NCBI GenBank assembly: GCA_018382125.1
Contig: JAGZQO010000032.1
Span: 1 to 21,716, forward strand
From: Collinsella sp.
Lineage (GTDB): Bacteria > Actinomycetota > Coriobacteriia > Coriobacteriales > Coriobacteriaceae
Length of the DNA stretch: 21,716 nucleotides
Direction: 5' to 3'
Part shown: in pieces, positions 13,814 through 20,426 of the stretch
Layout of the letters: the number at the start of each line of letters is the position of its first letter
How positions within the stretch are numbered: position 1 is the stretch's first letter
Made by a program: the position numbers and the translations under genes
The notes under the pieces: model-generated
Told to the model about the DNA's origin: nothing
Database searches by the model: none
What the model saw: only the letters and a program-made list of their open reading frames with translations

Positions 13814-16300
13814 ATGAGTATCAAGCGTTTGGCACTTTGCCGCAGTCAGGGCCGTCTGTTTGTGCTGCTTCGTTTTGCCGGTCAGGATGTCGCCGCGCTT
13901 ATTGAGCGGGAGGGTTCTCAAGCGTTTGCCCATGCGACGACGAGCGGTTCTTGTGTGCTGTCGCTGGTGCTCCCGGTCGACCATGGCCGTGTGCTGGCGC
14001 TTTGCCCTTCCGTTTTCGATTACGAGCGCGAGCTCGCCGTCTTGGTGCTTCCGTTTTTGGACGGCTCGTCGATGGATGTCGTTTTTGCATCCGGTGGCCA
14101 AAGGTTGGGCTCCATTCGCCTCGATAGCCGCGTGGCCAAGCTGGAATCCAAGATTAACTACAAAGCAAAGCCTGCGCTGTGTGCGCTTATCCGCGATGCG
14201 CAGCGTGGCGAACACTGCGGCCTCTACGAGATCGATGCCATTCGCTATTTGCCGGCAGACGCCGGCGCGGCGTGGCGCTATGAGGTTACCTGGGCTGGAG
14301 ACCCTCAGTGCGCACCTGAGCTCCAGATTTTCGATACGCATATGAATGCCATCGATGTCACCGTGCATGTGTTTGAATCGCAGATCGATGTGCCGCAGCA
14401 GAACGGATGCCGCGTCAATAAAACGTATTTGAGCGTTGAGATGCCCCAGGATATACGTGATTTTGTCGCGATTGCAATCGACCCCGCGGGGCAGATCCAG
14501 AGCGGTTTTTGCGCCATGGATGGTCGCCTGTACAACGGCATGGTCGATGACAGTTGGAACCGCATGAAGGACGCGCGTGCGGACGACGCGGCTTATCGAC
14601 GTTGGTTTGAGCAACATCGCGCAAAGCCGGGCGATTTGGCGTGCCAACGTGTCGCTTCGGCGGCCTTTGCCTATAGACCGCTCGTGAGCATTGTGGTGCC
14701 GTGCTATAAAACTGATCGGGTCTACCTGCGCGAGCTGCTGGACTCGGTGCTAGCTCAGAGCTATGGCAACTGGGAATTGCTGCTTATGGACGCCTCGCCC
14801 GAATGGGATGCGGTGGCCAATCTTGCGGCTGCCGCCAATGACGAGCGGGTTTGTCGTATTGAGCTGCCTGGCAACGGCGGCATTGTGCTCAACACCAACG
14901 CTGGTATTCAGCAGGCGACTGGAGACTACATCGCGTTCTTGGACCATGACGACATTCTGGAACCGGACGCGTTATTCCAGTATGTTTCCGCGCTGAATAA
15001 GGCGGCCGAGGGCGAGCGCCCCCAGGTCCTGTTCTGCGACGAGGACGTGTTTCAGAAAACGGGGGAGTGGGGTCAGCCGGTCTTTAAGACCAAGCTCAAC
15101 GCCGATCTGCTCTATAGTCATAACTGTGTGACGCATTTCCTGATGGTGGAGAAGGCGCTCATCGATTACATTGGCACGTCCCCAGAAGATGTTGCGGGTG
15201 CCCAGGACTACGACCTTACGCTTCGCTGCCTTGCGGCGGGCGCGCGGTTTGAGCATGTTGCGCACGTGCTGTATCACTGGCGCGTTCATCCGGGATCGAC
15301 CGCCGATGGTTCTGCCGATAGCAAGCCGTATGCTATTGAAGCCGGGCGCCTTGCGCTTCAGCGCCACTTTAACGCACTGGGCATTTGCGGAACGGTCGAG
15401 GAGACCGAGACGCCGTTTGTCTACCGCATGCGCTATGCGCTGCCGGAGCCTGCGCCGCTGGTGAGCATCGTGATTCCCACCAAGGATCACGTTGAGACGC
15501 TCGATGCCTGTGTGGCGTCGATCGCTCAGAAGGCCACGTATACCAACTACGAGATCGTCTTGGTGGAGAACAACAGCGAAGCCCCGGAGACGTTTGCGTA
15601 TTACGAAACCCTGCCGGAGCGCGTGGCTGCAGCATCCGAAGGTAAGGGCACCGCGCGCGTTGTGTACTGGCCGGGCGAGTTCAATTACTCTCAGATCGTC
15701 AATTTTGGTGTGGAGCATGCCAGGGGCGACTACCTGTTGCTGCTCAACAACGATACCGAGGTCATAAGCTCCGATTTTATCGAAGAGATGATGGGGTATC
15801 TGCAGCGTCCCGATGCGGGCGTGGTGGGCGCCAAGCTCTATTTTGCCGACCATCTGGTGCAGCACGCTGGCATTTTGGTCGGTGTGCGCGGCGCACTTGC
15901 CCATGCCAACCAAGACTTCTCGGCAAAGCGCGAGGGCTATCTTGCTCGTGCTGTGCGCCCGGGCAACTTTAGCGCCGTGACGGGTGCCTGTCAGATGGTG
16001 CGACGCGACGTATTTGAGCAGGTCGGAGGCTACAACGAGGAATTCGCCGTTGGCTTTAACGACGCAGACTTTTGCCTGCGCGTATGGGAGGCGGGCTACC
16101 GCACCATCTATACGCCCTATGCCGAGCTGTATCACTACGAGTTCACCTCGCGCGGCAGGGAAGAGGCCAACGAGGAAAAGTTGCGCCGCTGGAAGCGCGA
16201 ACAGGCACTGTTCATGCAACGCTGGCCTGAGTTCTTCTTGACGGGCGATTCATGGTTGGGGCCGAACTTGTCCTCCGACAGTGAGTACTTCTCGTTTTAG
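13814..16300 (+). CDS. Large two-domain GT2 glycosyltransferase
   Basis: An 828-residue protein with three parts. Residues 1 to about 285 are an N-terminal region I do not recognise, rich in beta-type segments and without a signal peptide. Residues about 289-545 are a first GT2 domain: PLVSIVVPCYKTD, FLDHDD, VLFCDEDVF and AQDYDLTLRC. Residues about 549-828 are a second: PLVSIVIPTKDH, LVENNS, LLLNNDTEV, GACQMVRRDVF and GFNDADFCLRV. Tandem GT2 proteins of this type (COG1216-like) in O-antigen or rhamnan loci add two sugars or polymerise a repeat (family knowledge). Both DxD-like motifs are intact, so both domains may be active. The ATG directly follows the previous stop. No terminator is evident downstream. 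Confidence 0.9.
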   Translation: MSIKRLALCRSQGRLFVLLRFAGQDVAALIEREGSQAFAHATTSGSCVLSLVLPVDHGRVLALCPSVFDYERELAVLVLPFLDGSSMDVVFASGGQRLGSIRLDSRVAKLESKINYKAKPALCALIRDAQRGEHCGLYEIDAIRYLPADAGAAWRYEVTWAGDPQCAPELQIFDTHMNAIDVTVHVFESQIDVPQQNGCRVNKTYLSVEMPQDIRDFVAIAIDPAGQIQSGFCAMDGRLYNGMVDDSWNRMKDARADDAAYRRWFEQHRAKPGDLACQRVASAAFAYRPLVSIVVPCYKTDRVYLRELLDSVLAQSYGNWELLLMDASPEWDAVANLAAAANDERVCRIELPGNGGIVLNTNAGIQQATGDYIAFLDHDDILEPDALFQYVSALNKAAEGERPQVLFCDEDVFQKTGEWGQPVFKTKLNADLLYSHNCVTHFLMVEKALIDYIGTSPEDVAGAQDYDLTLRCLAAGARFEHVAHVLYHWRVHPGSTADGSADSKPYAIEAGRLALQRHFNALGICGTVEETETPFVYRMRYALPEPAPLVSIVIPTKDHVETLDACVASIAQKATYTNYEIVLVENNSEAPETFAYYETLPERVAAASEGKGTARVVYWPGEFNYSQIVNFGVEHARGDYLLLLNNDTEVISSDFIEEMMGYLQRPDAGVVGAKLYFADHLVQHAGILVGVRGALAHANQDFSAKREGYLARAVRPGNFSAVTGACQMVRRDVFEQVGGYNEEFAVGFNDADFCLRVWEAGYRTIYTPYAELYHYEFTSRGREEANEEKLRRWKREQALFMQRWPEFFLTGDSWLGPNLSSDSEYFSF

Positions 16301-16613
16301 TGCGAAGTAATGCCAAGTTCCGGCAAAGTATCCTCAAGAGCTGCAAGGGCGGTGGGGTTCAAGTACTCCTCGTTCAAGCAGCTCTTGTCATATCGAAAAC
16401 GTGCCTCAAGATTTTTACAGGTGGTTGTATTAAATCGGTTCGCTCATGCGCTCAGTTTGCCTTAGAAGCTATTTGGCGTAACGGTTGGGGTTCGGCGACT
16501 CATATTTAAATTGCAGTCACAAAGACACCTTTTATCGATTTCCCGTTGAAATACTGAATTGATAGTTTAAAAATAACTTAAGAGAGCCTTAAATCTCGGA
16601 GAAAGGATGTCGT
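16301..16613. other. 313-bp gap; AT-rich toward its right end; no supported gene
   Basis: The stretch separates the glycosyltransferase operon from the wall-binding protein genes. A 51-codon frame from an ATG at 16310 to a stop at 16465 would encode a basic peptide (KQLLSYRKRASRFLQVVV in its middle) but has no ribosome site. A GTG-started 69-codon frame at 16300 is even less convincing. No T-tract terminator is seen. The right end becomes AT-rich and holds the promoter of the next gene. Confidence 0.6.
16546..16573 (+). promoter_or_regulatory. Promoter for the wall-binding protein at 16614
   Basis: TTGAAA (16546-16551) and TAAAAA (16568-16573) are separated by 16 bases in AT-rich DNA about 40 bases before the start codon. 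This fits a housekeeping-sigma promoter better than any other site in the gap. Confidence 0.5.
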
Positions 16614-17870
16614 ATGAAAAACCTTCGAGAAAGATGGCGCGGACTAACAGTGCTGGGAGTTGTTGCATTTGCCGCTGTCTGCATGACGGTTGCCCCGGCG
16701 CCCTCATTTGCTGATATTGCTGGCGGTGGCGGAGGCGGTGGACCGATTACGGAATGGTGTTCCGACGGTCGTCCGAAGACTGGACTCGTTCGGTGCGAGG
16801 ACGGCAACCTTCGCTATTTCGATCCCGAAACTGGCGCCATGGTCACGAACCAGTGGCATAACGAATACGAAGCTGTCTGGTACTATTTTGGCGCTGACGG
16901 GATCGCGGTGTCGGGCTGGCAGTCTATCGGTGGGGACAAGTATTACTTCTACCCCGAAAGCCATGATATGGCATACGGCCGAGTTCAGATTGACGGCAAG
17001 AACTACTTCCTGAACACCCCTGGTGCCAACGCCGATGGCCGCATGCAGCATAGCGGCTGGCTCTATGACTCCATCTATGGAAAGTGGTTCTATGCGACCT
17101 CCAGTGGCGAACTGCTGACCGGTTGGCATAATATCGGTGGAACTTGGTATTATTTCGACGAGTATGGTGTCATGCTGACCGGCTGGATCAACGTTTCGGG
17201 GACGTGGTACTACGCCAACGCTTCCGGTGCGATGGCCACTGGCTGGCTCAACATCGGCGGTACGTGGTACTACCTCGACGGTTCGGGCGCCATGGTCGCT
17301 AACAGCTGGCGCAGCCTCGGCGGCTCCTGGTACTGGTTCGGCGACTCCGGTGCAATGGCCACTGGCTGGTTCTTGGCAGGCGGCTCTTGGTACTATGCGA
17401 GCGGTTCGGGCGCCATGGCAACCGGCTGGCTCAGCAATGGCGGCACGTGGTATTGGCTCGGAGGTTCGGGCGCTATGGCCTCTAACTCTTGGGCTAACGT
17501 TGGTGGAGTTTGGTACTGGTTCGACGATTCCGGCGCGATGGTTACCGGCTGGCGTCAGGTCGGCGGCGCCTGGTACTACTTTAGCGGTTCCGGCGCTATG
17601 GCCCACGACGCCTGGGTCGGCGACTACTACCTCCAGTCTTCCGGTGCCATGGCTACGAATGCCTGGGTTGGCTCCTACTATGTCGGCGAGGACGGCAAGT
17701 GGATTCCGGGCTATGGTTTAGTTTGGTATAAGAGCGGTAGCCATGTTTACCATACGCATAAGTGCCGTACCGTTGGCAAGGACGCAAAGGGCTATTCGCA
17801 GATCTCTATCCAGGAGGCCCAGAGGCGTGGCGCTTCACGAGAGTGCAAAAACTGCCAGCAAATTGGCTAG
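16614..17870 (+). CDS. Secreted cell-wall-binding repeat protein with Cys/His-rich C-terminus
   Basis: A 418-residue exported protein. GAGAAAGGA lies upstream of the ATG. Residues 1 to about 34 are a signal peptide ending in APSFA, followed by a seven-glycine run. From about residue 65 to 365 there are about a dozen 19-21-residue wall-binding repeats of the choline-/glucan-binding type, with alternating GTWYYLDGSGAMATGW-like units; aromatic WYY/WYW and SGAM repeat regularly. The last about 49 residues differ: VWYKSGSHVYHTHKC, then QEAQRRGASRECKNC. This resembles the small His/Cys module found at the ends of some Gram-positive secreted proteins and probably binds metal (inference). No catalytic domain is seen, so it is a wall-attached binding protein of unknown function. 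The nearby GT cluster may provide its ligand. Confidence 0.88.
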   Translation: MKNLRERWRGLTVLGVVAFAAVCMTVAPAPSFADIAGGGGGGGPITEWCSDGRPKTGLVRCEDGNLRYFDPETGAMVTNQWHNEYEAVWYYFGADGIAVSGWQSIGGDKYYFYPESHDMAYGRVQIDGKNYFLNTPGANADGRMQHSGWLYDSIYGKWFYATSSGELLTGWHNIGGTWYYFDEYGVMLTGWINVSGTWYYANASGAMATGWLNIGGTWYYLDGSGAMVANSWRSLGGSWYWFGDSGAMATGWFLAGGSWYYASGSGAMATGWLSNGGTWYWLGGSGAMASNSWANVGGVWYWFDDSGAMVTGWRQVGGAWYYFSGSGAMAHDAWVGDYYLQSSGAMATNAWVGSYYVGEDGKWIPGYGLVWYKSGSHVYHTHKCRTVGKDAKGYSQISIQEAQRRGASRECKNCQQIG

Positions 17871-17896
17871 TACATTACTGAGCTAGTTTTGATTGA

Positions 17897-17924
17897 GGCC
17901 CCGTTGCCCTGAGGTGACGGGGCC
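17897..17924 (+). terminator. GC-rich hairpin after the 16614 gene
   Basis: GGCCCCGT (17897-17904) and ACGGGGCC (17917-17924) form a perfect eight-pair stem 26 bases after the stop. There is no T-tract, so it may be a weak or Rho-assisted terminator, or an mRNA-stabilising hairpin. Confidence 0.5.
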
Positions 17925-17950
17925 ACTGCGTGATTGGATACTGTGCTGCT

Positions 17951-18640
17951 ATGAAGAAATGGTCATTCGGGGTGCTGGTCTTTTCGGGCCTTGTTTCTTT
18001 GGGGCTCCTTTTGGGTTCGCCCTCGATGTTATACGCCCTTGATTCGAATAACACTGACGATGGTCCCGCATCTAACGTTGCTATTGCTTCTGTCGAGTCA
18101 GGCGTTGATGCTCAGCGCGAATCGACCTTCGCTGTCGAGCAGAACTCTCAGGTGGATAATGAGACCCCTTCCGAGGTTTCGAATCAAATTATTTGGCATC
18201 AGGGGTGGATATCACCCGAAGAAGGGGCTGGTTTTTGGCGTTGGGGCTTGTCCGACGGAACAATCGCTGTTTCTTCTTGGAGACATATAGACGGTAGCTG
18301 GTACTGGTTCGACGACGAAGGTCGAATGGCTCAGGATGGGTTGGTTCAAGTCGGGGGTGCGACGTATACCTTCTCCTCTTCGGGCGCAATGCGTGTCGGC
18401 TGGTACCTAGATTCTACGGGCTCCACTTCTGCTTGGCGTTATTTCTCCGGTTCTGGCGCCATGGTAAAAGGCTGGCTTTCAGACGGCAGCAACTGGTATT
18501 GGCTGGATGATGAGGGCAAGATGGTCCACGATGCGATGCTGCAGATTGGGGGAGCCACGTATGGATTCTCTTCTTCTGGTGCAATGCGCCAGAGCCGGAA
18601 AAATAATGCCAGACAGAAGCATCAAGATGCCATCCGATAA
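17951..18640 (+). CDS. Wall-binding NlpC/P60-type hydrolase, N-terminal fragment (gene split by inversion)
   Basis: A 229-residue fragment starting at the ATG at 17951 (MKKWSFGVLVF); a GTG seven codons earlier (17930) would add a non-signal extension. Residues 1 to about 31 are a signal peptide ending near LYA. A short spacer rich in Ser, Glu and Asn leads into wall-binding repeats (SWYWFDDEG, YTFSSSGAM, WRYFSGSGAM). The repeat pattern stops abruptly after SSSGAM: the next residues, RQSRKNNARQKHQDAIR, are basic and unlike any repeat, then TAA at 18638. This tail is encoded by DNA lying backwards (18582-18646). The frame is the same as that of the following 18644-20161 frame, so the two were one gene of 736 codons. 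As written the product would be a secreted binding protein without an enzyme domain. Confidence 0.85.
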   Translation: MKKWSFGVLVFSGLVSLGLLLGSPSMLYALDSNNTDDGPASNVAIASVESGVDAQRESTFAVEQNSQVDNETPSEVSNQIIWHQGWISPEEGAGFWRWGLSDGTIAVSSWRHIDGSWYWFDDEGRMAQDGLVQVGGATYTFSSSGAMRVGWYLDSTGSTSAWRYFSGSGAMVKGWLSDGSNWYWLDDEGKMVHDAMLQIGGATYGFSSSGAMRQSRKNNARQKHQDAIR

Positions 18641-18646
18641 GCATTG
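18582..18646. other. 65-bp inverted segment bounded by CAATGC/GCATTG
   Basis: CAATGC (18582-18587) and GCATTG (18641-18646) are perfect inverted repeats around 53 bases. Read on the minus strand, the interior encodes LIGWHLDASVWHYFSGSGA, a perfect wall-binding repeat unit. Inverting the segment in place joins SSSGAM to this unit and then to VKGWLSDGG in one open frame, and matches the unit just upstream (GWYLDSTGS, YFSGSGAMVKGWLSDGS). The inverted state is certain from the sequence; whether it switches in cells is unknown. Confidence 0.9.
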
Positions 18647-20161
18647 GTAAAGGGCTGGCTCTCGGATGGGGGTCGTTGGTACTGGCTTGATCCTGCAGAC
18701 GGTTCTATGGCCACCGGGCTGAATGAATGCAATGGCACCTCTTATATCTTTAACAGTTCAGGGGCCATGCTATCCTCCCAGTGGGCACTTATTGACAACA
18801 ACTGGTATTACGCTGACTCCAACGGCTTACTGCATGGAGGTTGGTTACTTCTAGGGAATTCTTGGTATTACCTGGATCCAGGAAGCCATATTATGCTCAC
18901 GGGCTTTGTGCAAGTGGGCTCGTCCACCTATTTCCTTACGAGCTCAGGTGCCATGGCAACAGGCTGGGCACTTGCTGATGGTACTTGGTATTACGCCGCA
19001 TCAAACGGAGCTATTCAACGAGGGCGATGGATAAAGTCCGGAAGCGCCTGGTATTACCTTGATGATGTATCCGGCGCAATGCGTACTGGTGAATTTGCGG
19101 TAGGAAGCAAGCGCTATTTTTCTTATGATTCCGGTGCAATGGCATCTTCGTGCTGGATCAACTTGAACGATGGTATGGCATGGGCGAATTCGTCTGGAGC
19201 ACTGAGCGAGCCGTTGCCTACTTCATCTGATGGATCTCCTGTAGTCGCTGATCGTACTGACTCGTCTTCATTGCCAGGTGTGATTCATATTGGAGATGCG
19301 GTTTTCTATGCGGATGCGAATGGTGTCGTTAACGTGGCGTCTGGTTGGATTATGTCGAAAGACGCTTCTGACGAAAGTGGCAATACTTGGTACTACGCAT
19401 CTTCCAATGGTGTCCTTAAGTCTGGTTGGCAATATGTCAACGGTGCGTGGTATTGGATGGACCCTTCCACATTCAAGATGAAAACTGGATGGCTTAATGA
19501 CGGCGGTACGTGGTACTGGCTCCAGCCTTCGGGTGCCATGTTTGCTAACGGGTGGCTGAAAATCGATGGCGTTGACTATTACTTCAATGCAAGTGGTGCA
19601 TGGTTGAATACGTCTGGTTCTGTTTTGGGGGTCAATAGGTCCAGCTTGGTCAATTGGCTTATGAGCCACGAAAACGACGGCTATTACCGTGGAACACGCT
19701 ACGACACGCATCTCAGCCAGGAAACGTGCATGTACCCAAAGGGTGATCCGCGTTGGGACGGTTATACGGGCATGAATTGTGGTGGATTTGTATCGCATGC
19801 ATATATGAAGGCGGGCGGGAATTTAGCTCCCATTGCCGCCGAGCAGAGCCATTCCCCTTGGAGTGGAGGTCCCGGAAGGGGCGGCTGCGTAAACGCTTAT
19901 CGTTGGTACGGCTACGCTATCGATACGTGTGCGAACGTGACTTATTTCAACTCTATTGATGAGTTGTTACGTAGTGGTTTGGCTCGTAAGGGGGACATTG
20001 TGTTCTTCAATCCTTACAACCCATATGCGGACGATAGCCACATTGGCTTTTTCTGGGGCAATTCGCCGAGCGAAAATTTGTTCTGGCATAGTGATGGTTA
20101 TGGAAATCGCATCTCCGGTTTGACCGCTTTGGGCCCATCGAAAGTAATACTGATTCGTTAG
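18644..20161 (+). CDS. Wall-binding NlpC/P60-type hydrolase, C-terminal fragment (gene split by inversion)
   Basis: A 505-codon frame from a TTG at 18644, without ribosome site or signal peptide, so probably not expressed on its own. It continues the wall-binding repeats (about residues 1-325: WYWLDPADGSM, WYYADSNG, WYWLQPSGAM and others), with a less regular stretch near residues 175-220. The last about 180 residues form a cysteine-peptidase domain: TGMNCGGFVSHAYMKAG (Cys about 379 of this frame, 610 of the restored protein), DSHIGFFWG (His about 697 restored) and FWHSDGYGN (His about 713 restored). This Cys-His-polar arrangement fits NlpC/P60-like peptidoglycan endopeptidases; a CHAP-like amidase is the alternative. 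A terminator follows. The restored full-length protein would be exported, bound to the wall and cut peptide stems. Confidence 0.82.
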   Translation: MVKGWLSDGGRWYWLDPADGSMATGLNECNGTSYIFNSSGAMLSSQWALIDNNWYYADSNGLLHGGWLLLGNSWYYLDPGSHIMLTGFVQVGSSTYFLTSSGAMATGWALADGTWYYAASNGAIQRGRWIKSGSAWYYLDDVSGAMRTGEFAVGSKRYFSYDSGAMASSCWINLNDGMAWANSSGALSEPLPTSSDGSPVVADRTDSSSLPGVIHIGDAVFYADANGVVNVASGWIMSKDASDESGNTWYYASSNGVLKSGWQYVNGAWYWMDPSTFKMKTGWLNDGGTWYWLQPSGAMFANGWLKIDGVDYYFNASGAWLNTSGSVLGVNRSSLVNWLMSHENDGYYRGTRYDTHLSQETCMYPKGDPRWDGYTGMNCGGFVSHAYMKAGGNLAPIAAEQSHSPWSGGPGRGGCVNAYRWYGYAIDTCANVTYFNSIDELLRSGLARKGDIVFFNPYNPYADDSHIGFFWGNSPSENLFWHSDGYGNRISGLTALGPSKVILIR

Positions 20162-20172
20162 AATTCCGAGTT

Positions 20173-20203
20173 GTAGGGGACTCTCTGGGCCCCCTACCTT
20201 TTT
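20173..20203 (+). terminator. Rho-independent terminator after the NlpC/P60-type gene
   Basis: GTAGGGG (20173-20179) pairs with CCCCTAC (20191-20197) around an 11-base loop, followed by CTTTTT. It lies 12 bases after the stop codon. Confidence 0.85.
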
Positions 20204-20251
20204 GACATCTGGTTTGAAAGTTTATTTGAAGTCGGTATTCTTGGGGGCAAG

Positions 20252-20314
20252 AGGAGGGGGCAATGAGCCTGCGGGTTCAACCCTGCCGGTAAGTTCTTCT
20301 TTTCTTTGCAGCAT
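20252..20314 (+). promoter_or_regulatory. Possible leader ORF and hairpin before the GH25 gene
   Basis: AGGAGG (20252-20257) lies five bases before ATG 20263, which opens a nine-codon frame MSLRVQPCR ending in TAA at 20290-20292. The frame covers a small hairpin (GGGT-TCA-ACCC) and is followed by a pyrimidine-rich tract (TTCTTCTTTTCTTT). The layout recalls a leader peptide with an attenuator, but it may equally be the stub of a lost gene. Confidence 0.3.
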
Positions 20315-20426
20315 TGCGCCCAACTATTTATTGTCCTAGATGGCATCTTGTCCTGTTAGATGTTCGGGAATCTTTCATAGCTATGCTGTAAGCTAGACGC
20401 AATCAAGAGCGAATGAGGAGGTTTAC

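Noticed and set aside
12386..14647. 753-codon open frame on the minus strand across the glycosyltransferase genes
   Set aside because: It is antisense to two clear GT2 genes, has no recognisable domains and is rich in Arg/His/Ala, as expected from a codon-biased high-GC shadow frame.
16300..16509. 69-codon GTG-started frame after the large glycosyltransferase
   Set aside because: No ribosome site, no recognisable motif, and it starts on the last base of the upstream stop codon.
17100..17640. Regular ~60-bp repeats that could be mistaken for a CRISPR or satellite array
   Set aside because: They are in frame, vary at third positions and encode 19-21-residue wall-binding units; there are no spacers.
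18414..18644. Minus-strand 76-codon frame as a real gene
   Set aside because: Only its first ~20 codons look like protein, and these are explained by the inverted segment; the rest is antisense to the repeats.
20266..20290. T-arm-like GCGGGTTCAACCCTGC suggesting a tRNA gene or attachment site
   Set aside because: The loop is six instead of seven bases, the stem needs a wobble, and no acceptor, D or anticodon arms fit upstream.
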